Shown here piece by piece: positions 54,064 through 63,244 of a stretch of DNA of 64,000 nucleotides. A program made the position numbers and the translations under genes. The notes under the pieces were generated by a model. It ran no database searches. It had not been told where the DNA came from and worked only from the letters and a program-made list of their open reading frames with translations. The stretch spans positions 7,483,501 to 7,547,500 of the forward strand of contig NZ_CP026121.1 of assembly GCF_003330845.1 (NCBI RefSeq). Reading direction: 5' to 3'. Each line of letters begins with the position of its first letter. Within the stretch, counting starts at the first letter, position 1. Origin of the DNA: Streptomyces sp. Go-475 (GTDB lineage Bacteria; Actinomycetota; Actinomycetes; Streptomycetales; Streptomycetaceae).

Positions 54064-54266
54064 CGAAAGCGTGAGAAACGGGTAGGTCTCCCCGCCGCAC
54101 CACGAGACGTCCTTCGGCCGCGCCCGGGCCGGCGCGCGGTGCGCCGCGGCCGTCGGAGCCACGAACGGCGAGATCGCACGGCCAGGAGCCGCCGTACTGC
54201 GCGCGGGCAGGGAAGCGACGAGGCAGGCGTGAACGCCGCGGGCGCGCCGCCCCGTCACGTCACGTC

Positions 54267-55397
54267 CTAGAGCCGCAGGGCCTCGACCGTGGTGGCCTGT
54301 ACGGGCGCCTCGACGGAGTCGACCGGCACCGCCGGCAGCGGCTCCGCCGCCTCCGGCCGCTGCTGGGGCAGCGACACCGGCCGCAGCGGACGCGGTCCCG
54401 ACACGACCGTGTAGTCCTGGCCCAGGAACGGCGGGACCATCTCGCCCGGGTCCTCGCCGAGCGCCAGCTGCACCGCCGCCCAGGGCGCGTTGACACCGCA
54501 CAGCGACAGCTGGTGCAGCCCGCCGGCCGGGCGGGTGTTGACGTCCATCAGGACCGGCTGCTCGCCGAACATCCGGAACTGGATGTTGGACAGGTAGTGC
54601 AGCCCGAAGCCCTCCGCGATCCGCCGCGCCGGGTCCAGCCACTGCTCGTTCAGCGTGAAGCCCCGGCGGCGGCCGTTCTTGGTGCGGCCCACCGCCAGCC
54701 GGACCCGGCTGTCCGGGCCGGTCAGGCAGTCCACCGACACCTCGGGCTGCTCCAGGCGCGGCATCACCAGCCAGTCGACCGGCTCCTCGGCCCGCCGCAG
54801 CGCCTCCACGACCAGGTCGAGCTGCACGTACGGGCTGGGGAAACCGCCCAGGTGCATCAGCGAGAACGGCGTGCGGGTGATCACGCGGAATCCCACCCCG
54901 CCCGCCCCGGACGCCGGCTTGAAGCACGCCTTGTACCCGCCGGCCTCCAACTCCTCGACGGCGGCCACCAGTTCGTCACCCGATCGGACCCGCCACCACG
55001 GCGGCACCGGAACGCCGATCGCCTGGACCGCCTCGTAGGCGATCACCTTGTCCTGGAAGACGGCCACCGCTTCGGGCGGCGGCGCCAGCACCGCCGTGCC
55101 GGCCGCCTCGAACTCGGCGCGGTGAGCGACGATCGCCGACTGGTGCAGCCGGGGCACGAACACGTCGATGCCGCGCCGCGCGCACTGGTCCAGCGCGTAC
55201 TCGACGTACCCGGCGGGGGAGAGGTTCTCGGGTTCCAGCTCGGCGGTGTCGGCGGCGGCCAGCACGGGCGAGTCGGGGTCACCGTGGGTCGCGTGGATCT
55301 CGACGGCCCGGTCGCTGGGATTTCTCCGCAGCTGATCCATGAAGAACACGTTCTCCGCGTACGTGCGGTTGAGCCAGACGCGTACGCGAGAGACCAT
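54267..55397 (-). CDS. ATP-grasp ligase-like protein
   Basis: The 376-residue protein has an ATP-grasp fold: KVIAYEAVQAIGVPVPPWW, the ATP-binding YKACFKPASGAGGVGFRV near residue 158 and the metal-binding FGEQPVLMDVNTRPAGGL near 285. ATP-grasp enzymes couple a carboxylate to an amine or thiol via an acyl phosphate, e.g. peptide or cofactor ligases. The last ~60 residues are Pro/Val rich. Substrate unknown; divergent from the metallophosphoesterase gene across a 255-bp gap. Confidence 0.8.
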   Translation of the reverse strand: MVSRVRVWLNRTYAENVFFMDQLRRNPSDRAVEIHATHGDPDSPVLAAADTAELEPENLSPAGYVEYALDQCARRGIDVFVPRLHQSAIVAHRAEFEAAGTAVLAPPPEAVAVFQDKVIAYEAVQAIGVPVPPWWRVRSGDELVAAVEELEAGGYKACFKPASGAGGVGFRVITRTPFSLMHLGGFPSPYVQLDLVVEALRRAEEPVDWLVMPRLEQPEVSVDCLTGPDSRVRLAVGRTKNGRRRGFTLNEQWLDPARRIAEGFGLHYLSNIQFRMFGEQPVLMDVNTRPAGGLHQLSLCGVNAPWAAVQLALGEDPGEMVPPFLGQDYTVVSGPRPLRPVSLPQQRPEAAEPLPAVPVDSVEAPVQATTVEALRL

Positions 55398-55652
55398 GCA
55401 GGCCGCCTTTCACGGTTCGCGGGCAGGGCTGAGCAGCCCGTGCCCGGGCATGACGTATGGAGGGACACCAAACCGCCCCTGTGGAAGGGAAGTTCTCAGC
55501 GGTGGTGTTGGGGCAGATCATACGGCTTCGGCGGGGCCTCACGTGCAACACGCGGGTTACGGATTCCGCACCCGGCCACCGGGGGACGCCCTTGTTCCCG
55601 CCCGGCGGATGTGATCTCGTAGTGGAGTTCGTGTGCGCGAAGGGGGCGAGAG

Positions 55653-56513
55653 GTGGCGTCGACGGCCGGTGGTGCCGGACAACTGCTGGCCATCAGCGAT
55701 CTGCACATCGGCTACCCGGAGAACCGCGCCCTGGTCGAGGAGATGCGGCCCGGGACGGACGAGGACTGGCTGCTCGTCGCCGGTGACGTCGCGGAGACCG
55801 TGGCCGACATCCGCTGGGCCCTGAAGACCCTCGCGGCGCGTTTCCGCAAGGTCGTCTGGGTGCCCGGCAACCACGAGCTGTGGACCCATCCGAGCGACAC
55901 CGTCACCCTGCGCGGCGTCGCCCGATACGAGTACCTGGTCGAGCTGTGCCGGGACCTCGGCGTGACGACACCGGAGGACCCCTACCCCGTCTGGGAGGGC
56001 CCCGGCGGCCCCGTCGCCGTCGCCCCGCTGTTCCTGCTGTACGACTACTCGTTCCTGCCCGCCGGGTGCACCACCAAGGAACAGGGCCTCGAATACGCCC
56101 ACGGCACCGGGATCGTGTGCAGCGACGAGTACCTGCTGCACCCCGACCCGTACCCGAGCCGGGAGGCCTGGTGCCGCGCCCGGGTCGCCGCGACCGAGCG
56201 CAGGCTCGCCGAACTGCCCGGGGACCTGCCGGTGATCCCCGTCAACCACTATCCGCTCGACCGGCACCCGATGGACGTCCTGTGGCACCCCGAGTTCGCC
56301 ATGTGGTGCGGCACCGGCCTGACCGCCGACTGGCACCGCAGATTCCCGGTCCACACCATGGTCTACGGCCATCTGCACATCCCCCGGACCACCTTCCACG
56401 AGGGCGTGCGCTTCGAGGAGGTCTCGGTGGGCTATCCCCGTGAGTGGCGCAAGCGGCCCGGGCCGCCGGGGCGGCTGCGGCGCATCCTGCCGAGGGAGGG
56501 CGAGGAGCGGTGA
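55653..56513 (+). CDS. Cytoplasmic metallophosphoesterase
   Basis: The 286-residue protein has all calcineurin-type motifs: SDLHIGYPEN, LVAGDVAET, VPGNHELW, PVNHYPLD and VYGHLHIPR. No signal peptide. GTG start after a weak AAGGGGGCGAG site. Its stop overlaps the phosphopantetheinyl transferase start as GTGA. This pairing with a PPTase recurs in Streptomyces by my recollection; a role such as phosphopantetheine removal or turnover is only a guess. Confidence 0.85.
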   Translation: MASTAGGAGQLLAISDLHIGYPENRALVEEMRPGTDEDWLLVAGDVAETVADIRWALKTLAARFRKVVWVPGNHELWTHPSDTVTLRGVARYEYLVELCRDLGVTTPEDPYPVWEGPGGPVAVAPLFLLYDYSFLPAGCTTKEQGLEYAHGTGIVCSDEYLLHPDPYPSREAWCRARVAATERRLAELPGDLPVIPVNHYPLDRHPMDVLWHPEFAMWCGTGLTADWHRRFPVHTMVYGHLHIPRTTFHEGVRFEEVSVGYPREWRKRPGPPGRLRRILPREGEER

Positions 56514-57169
56514 TCGAGGAACTGCTGCCGGAGACCGTGGTCACCGTCGAGGCGTACGGCCACGAGAGTGCCGACACCCCGCTGTACCCCGAGGAGGAGG
56601 CGCTCATGGCGCGGGCGGTCGCCAAGCGCCGCCGGGAGTTCGCCGTCGTCCGCTCCTGCGCCCGCCGCGCCATGGAGAAGCTCGGCGTGCCGCCGCAGCC
56701 GATCCTGCCCGGTGAGCGCGGCGCCCCGGGCTGGCCGGCCGGGCTGGCCGGCAGCATGACCCACTGCGACGGCTACGGCGCCGCCGCCCTGGTCCGCGCC
56801 GCCGACCTGGCCTCCGTCGGCATCGACGCGGAGGTCCACGGACCGCTGCCCGAAGGGGTCCTGCCGTCCGTGTCCCTGCCGGGGGAGGCGGAGCGGCTGC
56901 GGCGGCTCGCCGCCGAACACCCCGCAGTCCACTGGGACCGGTTGCTGTTCAGCGCCAAGGAGTCCGTCTACAAGGCGTGGTTCCCCCTCACCGGGAAGTG
57001 GCTGGACTTCATGGAGGCCGACATCGAGATCACCCCGGACGGCCGCTTCCGCGCCGAACTCCTCGTCCCCGGGCCGCTGGTGGGCGACCGCCGCCTCGGC
57101 CACTTCGACGGCCGCTGGAGTGCCGCCCGCGGCCTGGTCGCGACGGCGGTCGCCGTACCGCACGGCTAG
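56510..57169 (+). CDS. 4'-Phosphopantetheinyl transferase, Sfp type
   Basis: The 219-residue protein has the Sfp signatures SVGIDAEVHGP (Mg-binding Asp and Glu) and LLFSAKESVYKAWF (catalytic Glu/Lys). It loads carrier proteins of fatty acid, polyketide or peptide synthases with the phosphopantetheine arm. It resembles S. coelicolor SCO6673. GTG start overlaps the upstream stop by 4 bp. Its TAG stop lies in the CTAG where the first insertion element begins. Confidence 0.9.
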   Translation: MIEELLPETVVTVEAYGHESADTPLYPEEEALMARAVAKRRREFAVVRSCARRAMEKLGVPPQPILPGERGAPGWPAGLAGSMTHCDGYGAAALVRAADLASVGIDAEVHGPLPEGVLPSVSLPGEAERLRRLAAEHPAVHWDRLLFSAKESVYKAWFPLTGKWLDFMEADIEITPDGRFRAELLVPGPLVGDRRLGHFDGRWSAARGLVATAVAVPHG

Positions 57170-58044
57170 GTTCTGTCTCTTTGGTCAGCGTCGGTCCAGA
57201 TGAGGATGCCCGCGAGGTGGAGTGCGGCCTGGTAGGCAATCGCGAGCTTGTCGGTTCGTGTAGCCAGGCCGCGCCACTGCTTAAGGCGGTTGATGCACCG
57301 CTCGACGCTGTTCCGCTGCTTGTCGACCTCGCTGTCGAAGCCGGGCGGACGGCCACCGAGCCGGCCGCGCCGCAGGCGGTGGCCGACCTGGTCGGACGGC
57401 TGCGGGATGACCGCACGGATACCCCGGCGCCGCAGATAGGCGCGGATGGCACGTGAGGAATACGCGCGGTCGGCCAGAACGGCCAGCGGCCGAATCCGGG
57501 GCCTGCCCGGACCAGTTCGGGGCACGCGAATGCGGGACATCACCGTCTCGAAGGCGGGTGCGTCACCTGCCTGGCCCGCGGTGACGGTGAAGGCGAGGGG
57601 CCGTGCACGGCCGTCTGCGGCCAGGTGGACCTTGGTGCTCAGCCCGCCTTGGGAGCGGCCGAGCCCGTGATCGGCGGGCTCGCCGCAGTGGGCCGCCCCT
57701 TTTTGAGTGCTCCGGCAGCGTGCTGGTGGGCCCGGACGACCGTGGAGTCCACTGACACGGTCCAGTCGATGTCGTCGTCGGCGTCCGCCGCCGCCAGGAC
57801 GGCGGTGAGGATCATCTTTCAGGTGCCGTCCACGGCCCATCTGATCAGCCGCTTGTGAGCGGTCTGGAACGAGCCGAGCTCGTCGGGAAGGTCCCGCCAG
57901 GGCGAGTTGGTGCGGTACTTCCACGCGATGGCCTCGAGCGTGCGTGCGGTGGTCGGCCCACCGCCGTCCGCGAACTGGATCGGTCGGCATCAGCGGCTCG
58001 ATCCGGTCCCACAACGCATCGGTGATCACTAATCGGACAGACAC
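57166..58044 (-). pseudogene. IS5/IS427-like transposase, degenerate
   Basis: The N-terminal part (SVRLVITDALWDRIEPLMP) and C-terminal part (GRSQGGLSTKVHLAADG to QWRGLATRTDKLAIAYQAA) match IS5 transposases in one frame. The middle, with EAIAWKYRTNSPWRDLPDE and DWTVSVDSTVVRAH, is in another frame. An extra base near 57938-57950, an in-frame TGA at 57819-57821 and a frame change at CAAAAAGGGGC (57695-57705 complement) separate the parts. The last may be the family's natural -1 frameshift site; the others are disabling. The final TAG stop is provided by the flanking CTAG. Confidence 0.85.
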
Positions 58045-58081
58045 ATCCGATCAACTGACCAACCCATCAAAGAGACACGCG
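57170..58081. mobile_element. IS5-family (IS427-group-like) insertion sequence
   Basis: About 910 bp with terminal inverted repeats TGTCTCTTTG (57174-57183) and CAAAGAGACA (58068-58077). CTAG flanks it on both sides (57166-57169 and 58082-58085), in identical GCTAGG context, consistent with target duplication. IS870 of this group is known to need CTAG and to gain its transposase stop from it. Confidence 0.8.
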
Positions 58082-59078
58082 CTAGGTGTATTGACCCGCA
58101 GGGTTGTTCACGCGGGTGATGGGTGGCTGGCCGTCGATTGCGGTGTGGCAGCGGTGGTGGTTGTAGGTGTGCAGGAAGTTGTCCAGTGCGGCGGTGCGTT
58201 CGGTGTTGCTGGTGTAGGGGCGTAGGTAGGCCCATTCGTCGAGCAGGGTGCGGTTGAAGCGTTCGACCTTGCCGTTGGTCTGGGGCCGGTAGGCGCGGGT
58301 GAGCCTGCCGGCCGCGCCGAGGTCGGCGAGCGCGTGCTGCCAGGCGAAGCTTTTGCGGTAGGGCCAGGCGTTGTCGGTCAGGACCCGTTCGATGCGGTCG
58401 ATGCCGTGCCCGGCGAAGAAGGCGGCGGCCCGGCGGAGGAAGTCTGCGCAGGTGGCGGCCTTCTCGTCGTGGTGGATCTCGCTGTAGGCGAGGCGGGAGT
58501 GGTCGTCGACGGCGGAGTGGATGTAGTCGAAGCCCATGCTGTTGCGGGTGGCGCGGCCGGCTTGTCGGCCGAGGACTTTGTGGCCGCCGCCGTCAGGGAT
58601 GCGGCCGAGTTTCTTGACGTCGACGTGGACCAGCTCGCCGGGGCGGGCGCGTTCGTAGCGGCGGATGATCTGGCCGGTGGGCCGGTCCAGGAAGGCCAGT
58701 CGGTTCAGGCCGTGGCGGACCAGGATGCGGTGGACGGTCGAGGCGGGCAGGCCCAGGATCGGACCGATGCGGGCCGGGCCGAGCTTGCGGTCCTGCCGAA
58801 GACGGCACACGCGGGCCTCGATCGCCCCTGCCGTGCGGTGCGGTGTCGTGCGCGGACGGCTGGACCGATCGTGCAGCCCTTGCTCGCCTTCAGCCCCCCC
58901 AGCGGCGCATCCACTTGTGCGCGGTGACGCGGGAGATGCCCATCTCGGCGGCAACATGGGCGACAGGGCGACCGGTGCGGACACGTTCGACCAGCAGCCG
59001 CCTGCCGTGAACGGTCAGCCGGGCGTTACGGTGGAACACGAAGGCCTCCGTGCGGTGAAGATTCGACACCTCCACCAC
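58082..59078 (-). pseudogene. IS481-like transposase, frameshifted
   Basis: The N-terminal helix-turn-helix (NARLTVHGRRLLVERV, GISRVTAHKWMRRW) is at 58890-59078 and the rest, with AEGEQGLHDRSSRP, the RPGELVHVDVKKLG Asp, LTDNAW Asp and PQTNGKVERFNRTL Glu of the DDE core, is in the next frame at 58082 onward. The break is at seven consecutive G on the coding strand (58894-58900), where related copies would read TGGCGGGCT. The TAG stop comes from the flanking CTAG. Confidence 0.85.
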
Positions 59079-59140
59079 ACACGGGGGCCTTCGCCATGAT
59101 CAAGCCCAGCCAGCGTTAACAACGCTCGTGATCAATACAG
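58087..59140. mobile_element. IS481-family insertion sequence
   Basis: 1054 bp with ends TGTATTGA at 58087 and TCAATACA at 59140; the terminal repeats match at 23 of 30 positions. It is flanked by GCTAGG (58081-58086) and GCTAGT (59141-59146), fitting the NCTAGN target duplication reported for IS481. Confidence 0.85.
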
Positions 59141-59185
59141 CTAGTCGCTGGAGAATCCTCGTGCTTGACGGGTGGTCAGGTGCGT

Positions 59186-59216
59186 GTATTTGGACAGCTC
59201 AAGCCGTATTCGGACA
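59186..59216. repeat. Direct repeat upstream of the LamG gene
   Basis: GTATTTGGACA (59186-59196) and GTATTCGGACA (59206-59216) match at 10 of 11 bases and are exactly 20 bp apart, about two helical turns, 28 bp upstream of the -35 box. Possible activator site. Confidence 0.5.
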
Positions 59217-59243
59217 AGCGTGCGTGACGCGGGTCACAGTCGA

Positions 59244-59272
59244 TTGACTCGCTCAGTGACTCTGCATTAACT
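59244..59272 (+). promoter_or_regulatory. Promoter of the LamG gene
   Basis: TTGACT (59244-59249) and TTAACT (59267-59272) are 17 bp apart, a good vegetative-type promoter, about 35 nt upstream of the GTG/ATG start region. Confidence 0.6.
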
Positions 59273-59313
59273 CTGTGCTTTCTGTGTGAAATTTGTGACG
59301 GAGGGTGGGCTCC

Positions 59314-62300
59314 GTGATGCGGGGGGTGGGGTCTGTGTTCGTTCTGCGTGCGCGAAGAACGCGCGGGGTGTTGCTGGGGGGTGTGGCCGCCTCGTTGGTG
59401 CTGTCGGCACTGCCGATGCTGCCGGCGACGGCTGCGGCGCAGTCAACAGCCGCTGCGGCGACGGCGAATGTCGTGGATACGACGACCGCGCTGGAGCAGG
59501 CGAAGTCCTCCGGTGAGCCTGTGGAAGTGACGGCGGATCGTACGGAGTACTCCACGACACACGCCAACCCGGACGGAACGTTCCTGCTCACCCAGTCCTC
59601 GACCCCACAGCGCGTCCACCAAGAGGACGGCAGTTGGGGGCAGGTCGATCCCGTTCTGGAGCGCCGGCCTGACGGCCGGATCGCCCCCAAGGGCGCTGTG
59701 GTGGATCTGTCGTTCTCTGGTGGTGGTTCCGGCTCTGACATGCTGCGGATGGGCAAGGACGGCCGGTCGATCACCCTTGGTTGGGCTGATGCGTTGCCGG
59801 AGCCGACCCTTAAGGACGCAACAGCCACCTACGCCAACGTGTTGGACGGGGTGGATCTGCAGCTGACCGCGACCGCGGAGGGGTACCGCGAGGTACTCGT
59901 CGTGAAGACGCCTGAAGCTGCCGCCAATCCCGAGCTCGAGCAGGTCAAGCTCACCGCATCCGGAGACGGTCTGACCGTGGTACCGGGCGCCGGTGGCGGG
60001 CTGCGGGCGGTCGACGAGGACGGCAACGCCCTCTTCCGAGGGCCGGCTGGGCAGATGTGGGACTCGGCTGGTGATGACACCGAGTCTGGCCCGCAGCCCC
60101 AGCTCTTGGCGGCCGGCGTACAGAGCGCTGCGAACGAGCCCAAGGAAGACGACCCTTCGCAGCCCGGTAACGGAGACGCCAGCGCGGTCCTGCCCGTCAA
60201 GGTGGACAACAACACCGTCGCCGTGCACCCCGACCTCGGCCTGCTGCGCGGCAAGGACACCGTCTACCCGGTGTTCATCGACCCTTCGGTCGGCCTGGGC
60301 GCCCAGGAGCGCACGAAGATCTCCTCCGACGGCGACAAGTATTGGATGTTCGACGGCGACAAGGGCGTCGGCAAGTGCGGAACGGCTGACGGCTACTCGT
60401 GCGGTAGCGGCTACATCGACCGCATGTACTTCGAGTTCGCGCCCACGAAACTCTCCGGCAAACACGTGCTGGACGCCACCTTCCGGGCCCGTGAGACGTG
60501 GTCGTACAACTGCACCCCTTACTGGGTGGATCTGGAGCGCACCGACAACATTTCCGAGGGCACCCGGTGGCCGGGCCCCAAGCAACTGGACCAGATGGGC
60601 GACCGGTACGTGTCCGCCGGGCGCGGCGGTCTGTGCACGCCTGACCAGCCTGACGCCTGGATCGAGTTCAACGACAACCCCGACGAGGCGGACGAGAACC
60701 TGAAGAACACCGTCCGCTCCTTCGCGGACGGCAAGATCAGCCGCCTGACACTGATGTTGCGCGCCAAGGACGAAGGCGAGCCGCGCGCCTGGAAGCGCTT
60801 CGACGACAGCGCTGAGCTGCAGGTCATCTTCGCTTACAAGCCGGGCACGCCCACGGACGTCGGCCTCATCCCCGGTGATGGCACCACCGCCTACTGCAAG
60901 AAGTCCTCGAGCGACCCGCTGATCGTCACCCGCAAGGATCCGATCGTGCAGGCACGCGTCCAGACGCGGGTCGAGTCCAACAAGGGCGACCAGGAAGGCT
61001 CCCTGCAGGCCGAGTACGTCGTGGAACGCGGCGACGATGCGGCCTGGCACCGAGTGTGGACCGGCCACGCGCCGGATACCGGCTGGCACCCGGACGGCAC
61101 GCTGGAAAAACTCCGGATGAGTGACCGCGCGGAGGGCGGCCTGTACCGCTACAAGGCCCGCACCCAATCCCACTGGTCCTACAGCGGGAAGTCCGGCGAC
61201 CTGTTCTCCGGCTACAGCTCCTGGTGCTACTTCAAGATCGACTCGACGGCGCCGAAGCCGCCCCGCATCACTGCCGGATCCCCGTACACCGCATGTGCAG
61301 CGAACAACTGTGAAGGGAAGGGAGGGCCGGGCGTGCCGGGATCCTTCACCTTCCAGCCGAACACCGCCGACATCAACACCAGCGGCAAGACCGACGTCAC
61401 CGGCTATGAGTGGAAGCTGCTGTCCACCCCGGCCAAACCCGTCGCTGGCACTCTCAAAGTCACTGTCCCAAACGTGACCCCGCCGCTGTCGGGCACTCAG
61501 GTGCTATCGGTACGCGCCAAGGACGTCTACAACCGGTGGGGCGCCTACCAGGAGTTCACCTTCAAGGTAGCCACCGCCCAAGAAGCAGTGGGCCGCTGGC
61601 ATCTCGACGGCGTCCCTGGCTCGGGCACTATGACCGCCAAGGACACCGCCACCGTCGGCACCCGGCACGACGCGAAACTGGTCGGTGAGGAAGGGACCGG
61701 CTGGTCGACCAGGGCCCGTCGCGGCGAGGCGGACTACGCGCTGCGTCTGAACGACGACACCAGCGACCCGGCTCAGCAGACCGGTTACGCGGCAACCTCC
61801 GCCCCTGCGGTCAACACCCGAGACTCCTTCACCGTCTCCGCCTGGGTGCAGCTGTCCAACGCCTCCGCTAACCGGGCAGTGCTGTCCGCGCCGGGAGCCA
61901 ACGGCAGCTCGTTCACGCTTTACTACTCCGCCGCGTACAAGAAGTGGGTCTTCAACCGCGCCGACAAGGACACAGCGAACCCGGTGTACGTCCGCTCAAT
62001 ATCCAACCGGGAGAACCCGCCGCTCAACGTGTGGACGCACGTGACGGGCGTCTTCAAGACCGAAGGCGATGACAACCTCCCGGACACGGACCCGGCCAAC
62101 GACACCATCCAGCTGTTTATCAACGGCCAGCCCCAGGGCCAGCCGGTCGGCCTGTCCAAGGCCGCCCCCACGTACACCCCGTGGACGGCGGGCGAGGGAC
62201 TGCAGTTCGGCCGCTCCAAGGCCGGCGGCAAGTACGTCGACCACCACTTCGGCCTGCTCGACGAAGCCGCAGTGTGGCAGCGAGCCCTGCAGCCGGCTGA

Positions 62301-63087
62301 AGTCGCGAACGAAGCCAGGGTTCTGCAGGACGGAGTGCCGGCCAACGAACTGGTCGCGCACTGGGACGCCACCACAGCCAAGGGCACCCAGGTCGCCGAG
62401 ACGACGGCCTACCCGCTTTCGGCCATGACCCTGTCCTCCTCCGGCGCCACGCTGAACGAGGAAGACAACGCACTGTTCCTGAATGGCGCAGCCGGGTACG
62501 CCACCGCCGCCGGCCCGGTGGTCGACGAGACCGGCTCGTTCACCGTATCGGCGAGCGTCCGCCTCGATTCAGCGGCCCTCAACGCCAAGCCGGTCGGCTA
62601 CCAGGCGCAGGTGGCCGCCCAGCGCCTGAACTCAGAGTCCTCATGGGCTCTGTGGGTCACGAAGCCCGGCGACGGCATCTACCAGTGGAAGTTCACCCGC
62701 ACCGCAGTGGGACCGGACGGCAAGGTCACCCAGAGCGCACAGGTGCCCGCAGCAGACGTGGCCGCCACCGACACCTGGGTCCAGATCACAGGCGCCTTCG
62801 ACGCCCAGGAGACCTGGGAGTGGACCGATCCGACCGACGGCACCACCGAAGCCCGCTATGGCCAACTCCATCTCTATGTCGGCGAATTCGACCAGCCCTC
62901 GGAACAAGCAGCTGGCTTCACCACCCCGCAGCAGGGCAGTGGTGAGCTGAGCCTCGGCCGCGGGACCGCCTCAGGGAAGACCGGCAACTATCTACCCGGC
63001 GGCCTGCAGGACCTCAGGCTCTGGACCGGAGCCATGACCGCTGACCAGGTCCGCTCCCAGGTGCTGGACACGCCCGACCCCACCTGA
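59314..63087 (+). CDS. Large secreted LamG-domain protein
   Basis: The ~1257-residue protein has a signal peptide (basic RARRTRG, hydrophobic core, cut near ATAAAQ). The N-terminal ~750 residues are beta-rich with Tyr/Trp-rich segments and no named domain I can assign. Two LamG/concanavalin-like domains follow (residues ~759-1010 and ~1013-1255), each with the FTVSAWVQL or FTVSASVRL strand. GGAGG at 59300-59304 favours GTG 59314 or ATG 59317. In actinobacteria such proteins stand directly before giant RHS-repeat proteins; the next gene fits this. A role in surface attachment or toxin export is inferred. Confidence 0.8.
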   Translation: MMRGVGSVFVLRARRTRGVLLGGVAASLVLSALPMLPATAAAQSTAAAATANVVDTTTALEQAKSSGEPVEVTADRTEYSTTHANPDGTFLLTQSSTPQRVHQEDGSWGQVDPVLERRPDGRIAPKGAVVDLSFSGGGSGSDMLRMGKDGRSITLGWADALPEPTLKDATATYANVLDGVDLQLTATAEGYREVLVVKTPEAAANPELEQVKLTASGDGLTVVPGAGGGLRAVDEDGNALFRGPAGQMWDSAGDDTESGPQPQLLAAGVQSAANEPKEDDPSQPGNGDASAVLPVKVDNNTVAVHPDLGLLRGKDTVYPVFIDPSVGLGAQERTKISSDGDKYWMFDGDKGVGKCGTADGYSCGSGYIDRMYFEFAPTKLSGKHVLDATFRARETWSYNCTPYWVDLERTDNISEGTRWPGPKQLDQMGDRYVSAGRGGLCTPDQPDAWIEFNDNPDEADENLKNTVRSFADGKISRLTLMLRAKDEGEPRAWKRFDDSAELQVIFAYKPGTPTDVGLIPGDGTTAYCKKSSSDPLIVTRKDPIVQARVQTRVESNKGDQEGSLQAEYVVERGDDAAWHRVWTGHAPDTGWHPDGTLEKLRMSDRAEGGLYRYKARTQSHWSYSGKSGDLFSGYSSWCYFKIDSTAPKPPRITAGSPYTACAANNCEGKGGPGVPGSFTFQPNTADINTSGKTDVTGYEWKLLSTPAKPVAGTLKVTVPNVTPPLSGTQVLSVRAKDVYNRWGAYQEFTFKVATAQEAVGRWHLDGVPGSGTMTAKDTATVGTRHDAKLVGEEGTGWSTRARRGEADYALRLNDDTSDPAQQTGYAATSAPAVNTRDSFTVSAWVQLSNASANRAVLSAPGANGSSFTLYYSAAYKKWVFNRADKDTANPVYVRSISNRENPPLNVWTHVTGVFKTEGDDNLPDTDPANDTIQLFINGQPQGQPVGLSKAAPTYTPWTAGEGLQFGRSKAGGKYVDHHFGLLDEAAVWQRALQPAEVANEARVLQDGVPANELVAHWDATTAKGTQVAETTAYPLSAMTLSSSGATLNEEDNALFLNGAAGYATAAGPVVDETGSFTVSASVRLDSAALNAKPVGYQAQVAAQRLNSESSWALWVTKPGDGIYQWKFTRTAVGPDGKVTQSAQVPAADVAATDTWVQITGAFDAQETWEWTDPTDGTTEARYGQLHLYVGEFDQPSEQAAGFTTPQQGSGELSLGRGTASGKTGNYLPGGLQDLRLWTGAMTADQVRSQVLDTPDPT

Positions 63088-63244
63088 GACCTGCCCCGAG
63101 CCGGATACGCCGGTGCCGGATAGCCAGCCGCGCGAGCGAGGTCGGCCACCCAGCACCGGCAGCCCGGGCCCTTCCCTCCTCTTTCCGCTGTCTCAACGGC
63201 CCGCGTCCGGGGCGCCGCCCCGGCGCCGTACAGGAAGACACCAC

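Noticed and set aside
54064..54266. Possible small RNA or gene between the fucosidase and ATP-grasp genes
   Set aside because: No open frame with a ribosome site, no strong hairpin and no promoter pair could be supported.
49720..54927. Minus-strand open frame of over 1700 codons under the GH4/GH38/GH29 genes
   Set aside because: It is the antisense of well-recognised enzymes in very high GC DNA, its product is Val/Gly/Asp repeats without domains, and third-position bias supports the plus strand.
55653..57169. PPTase as sign of a biosynthetic gene cluster
   Set aside because: No carrier protein, polyketide or peptide synthase gene is within the window; it looks like a housekeeping-type stand-alone PPTase.
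57166..59146. A composite transposon carrying host genes
   Set aside because: The two elements belong to different families and directly abut at CTAG, with no cargo between them.
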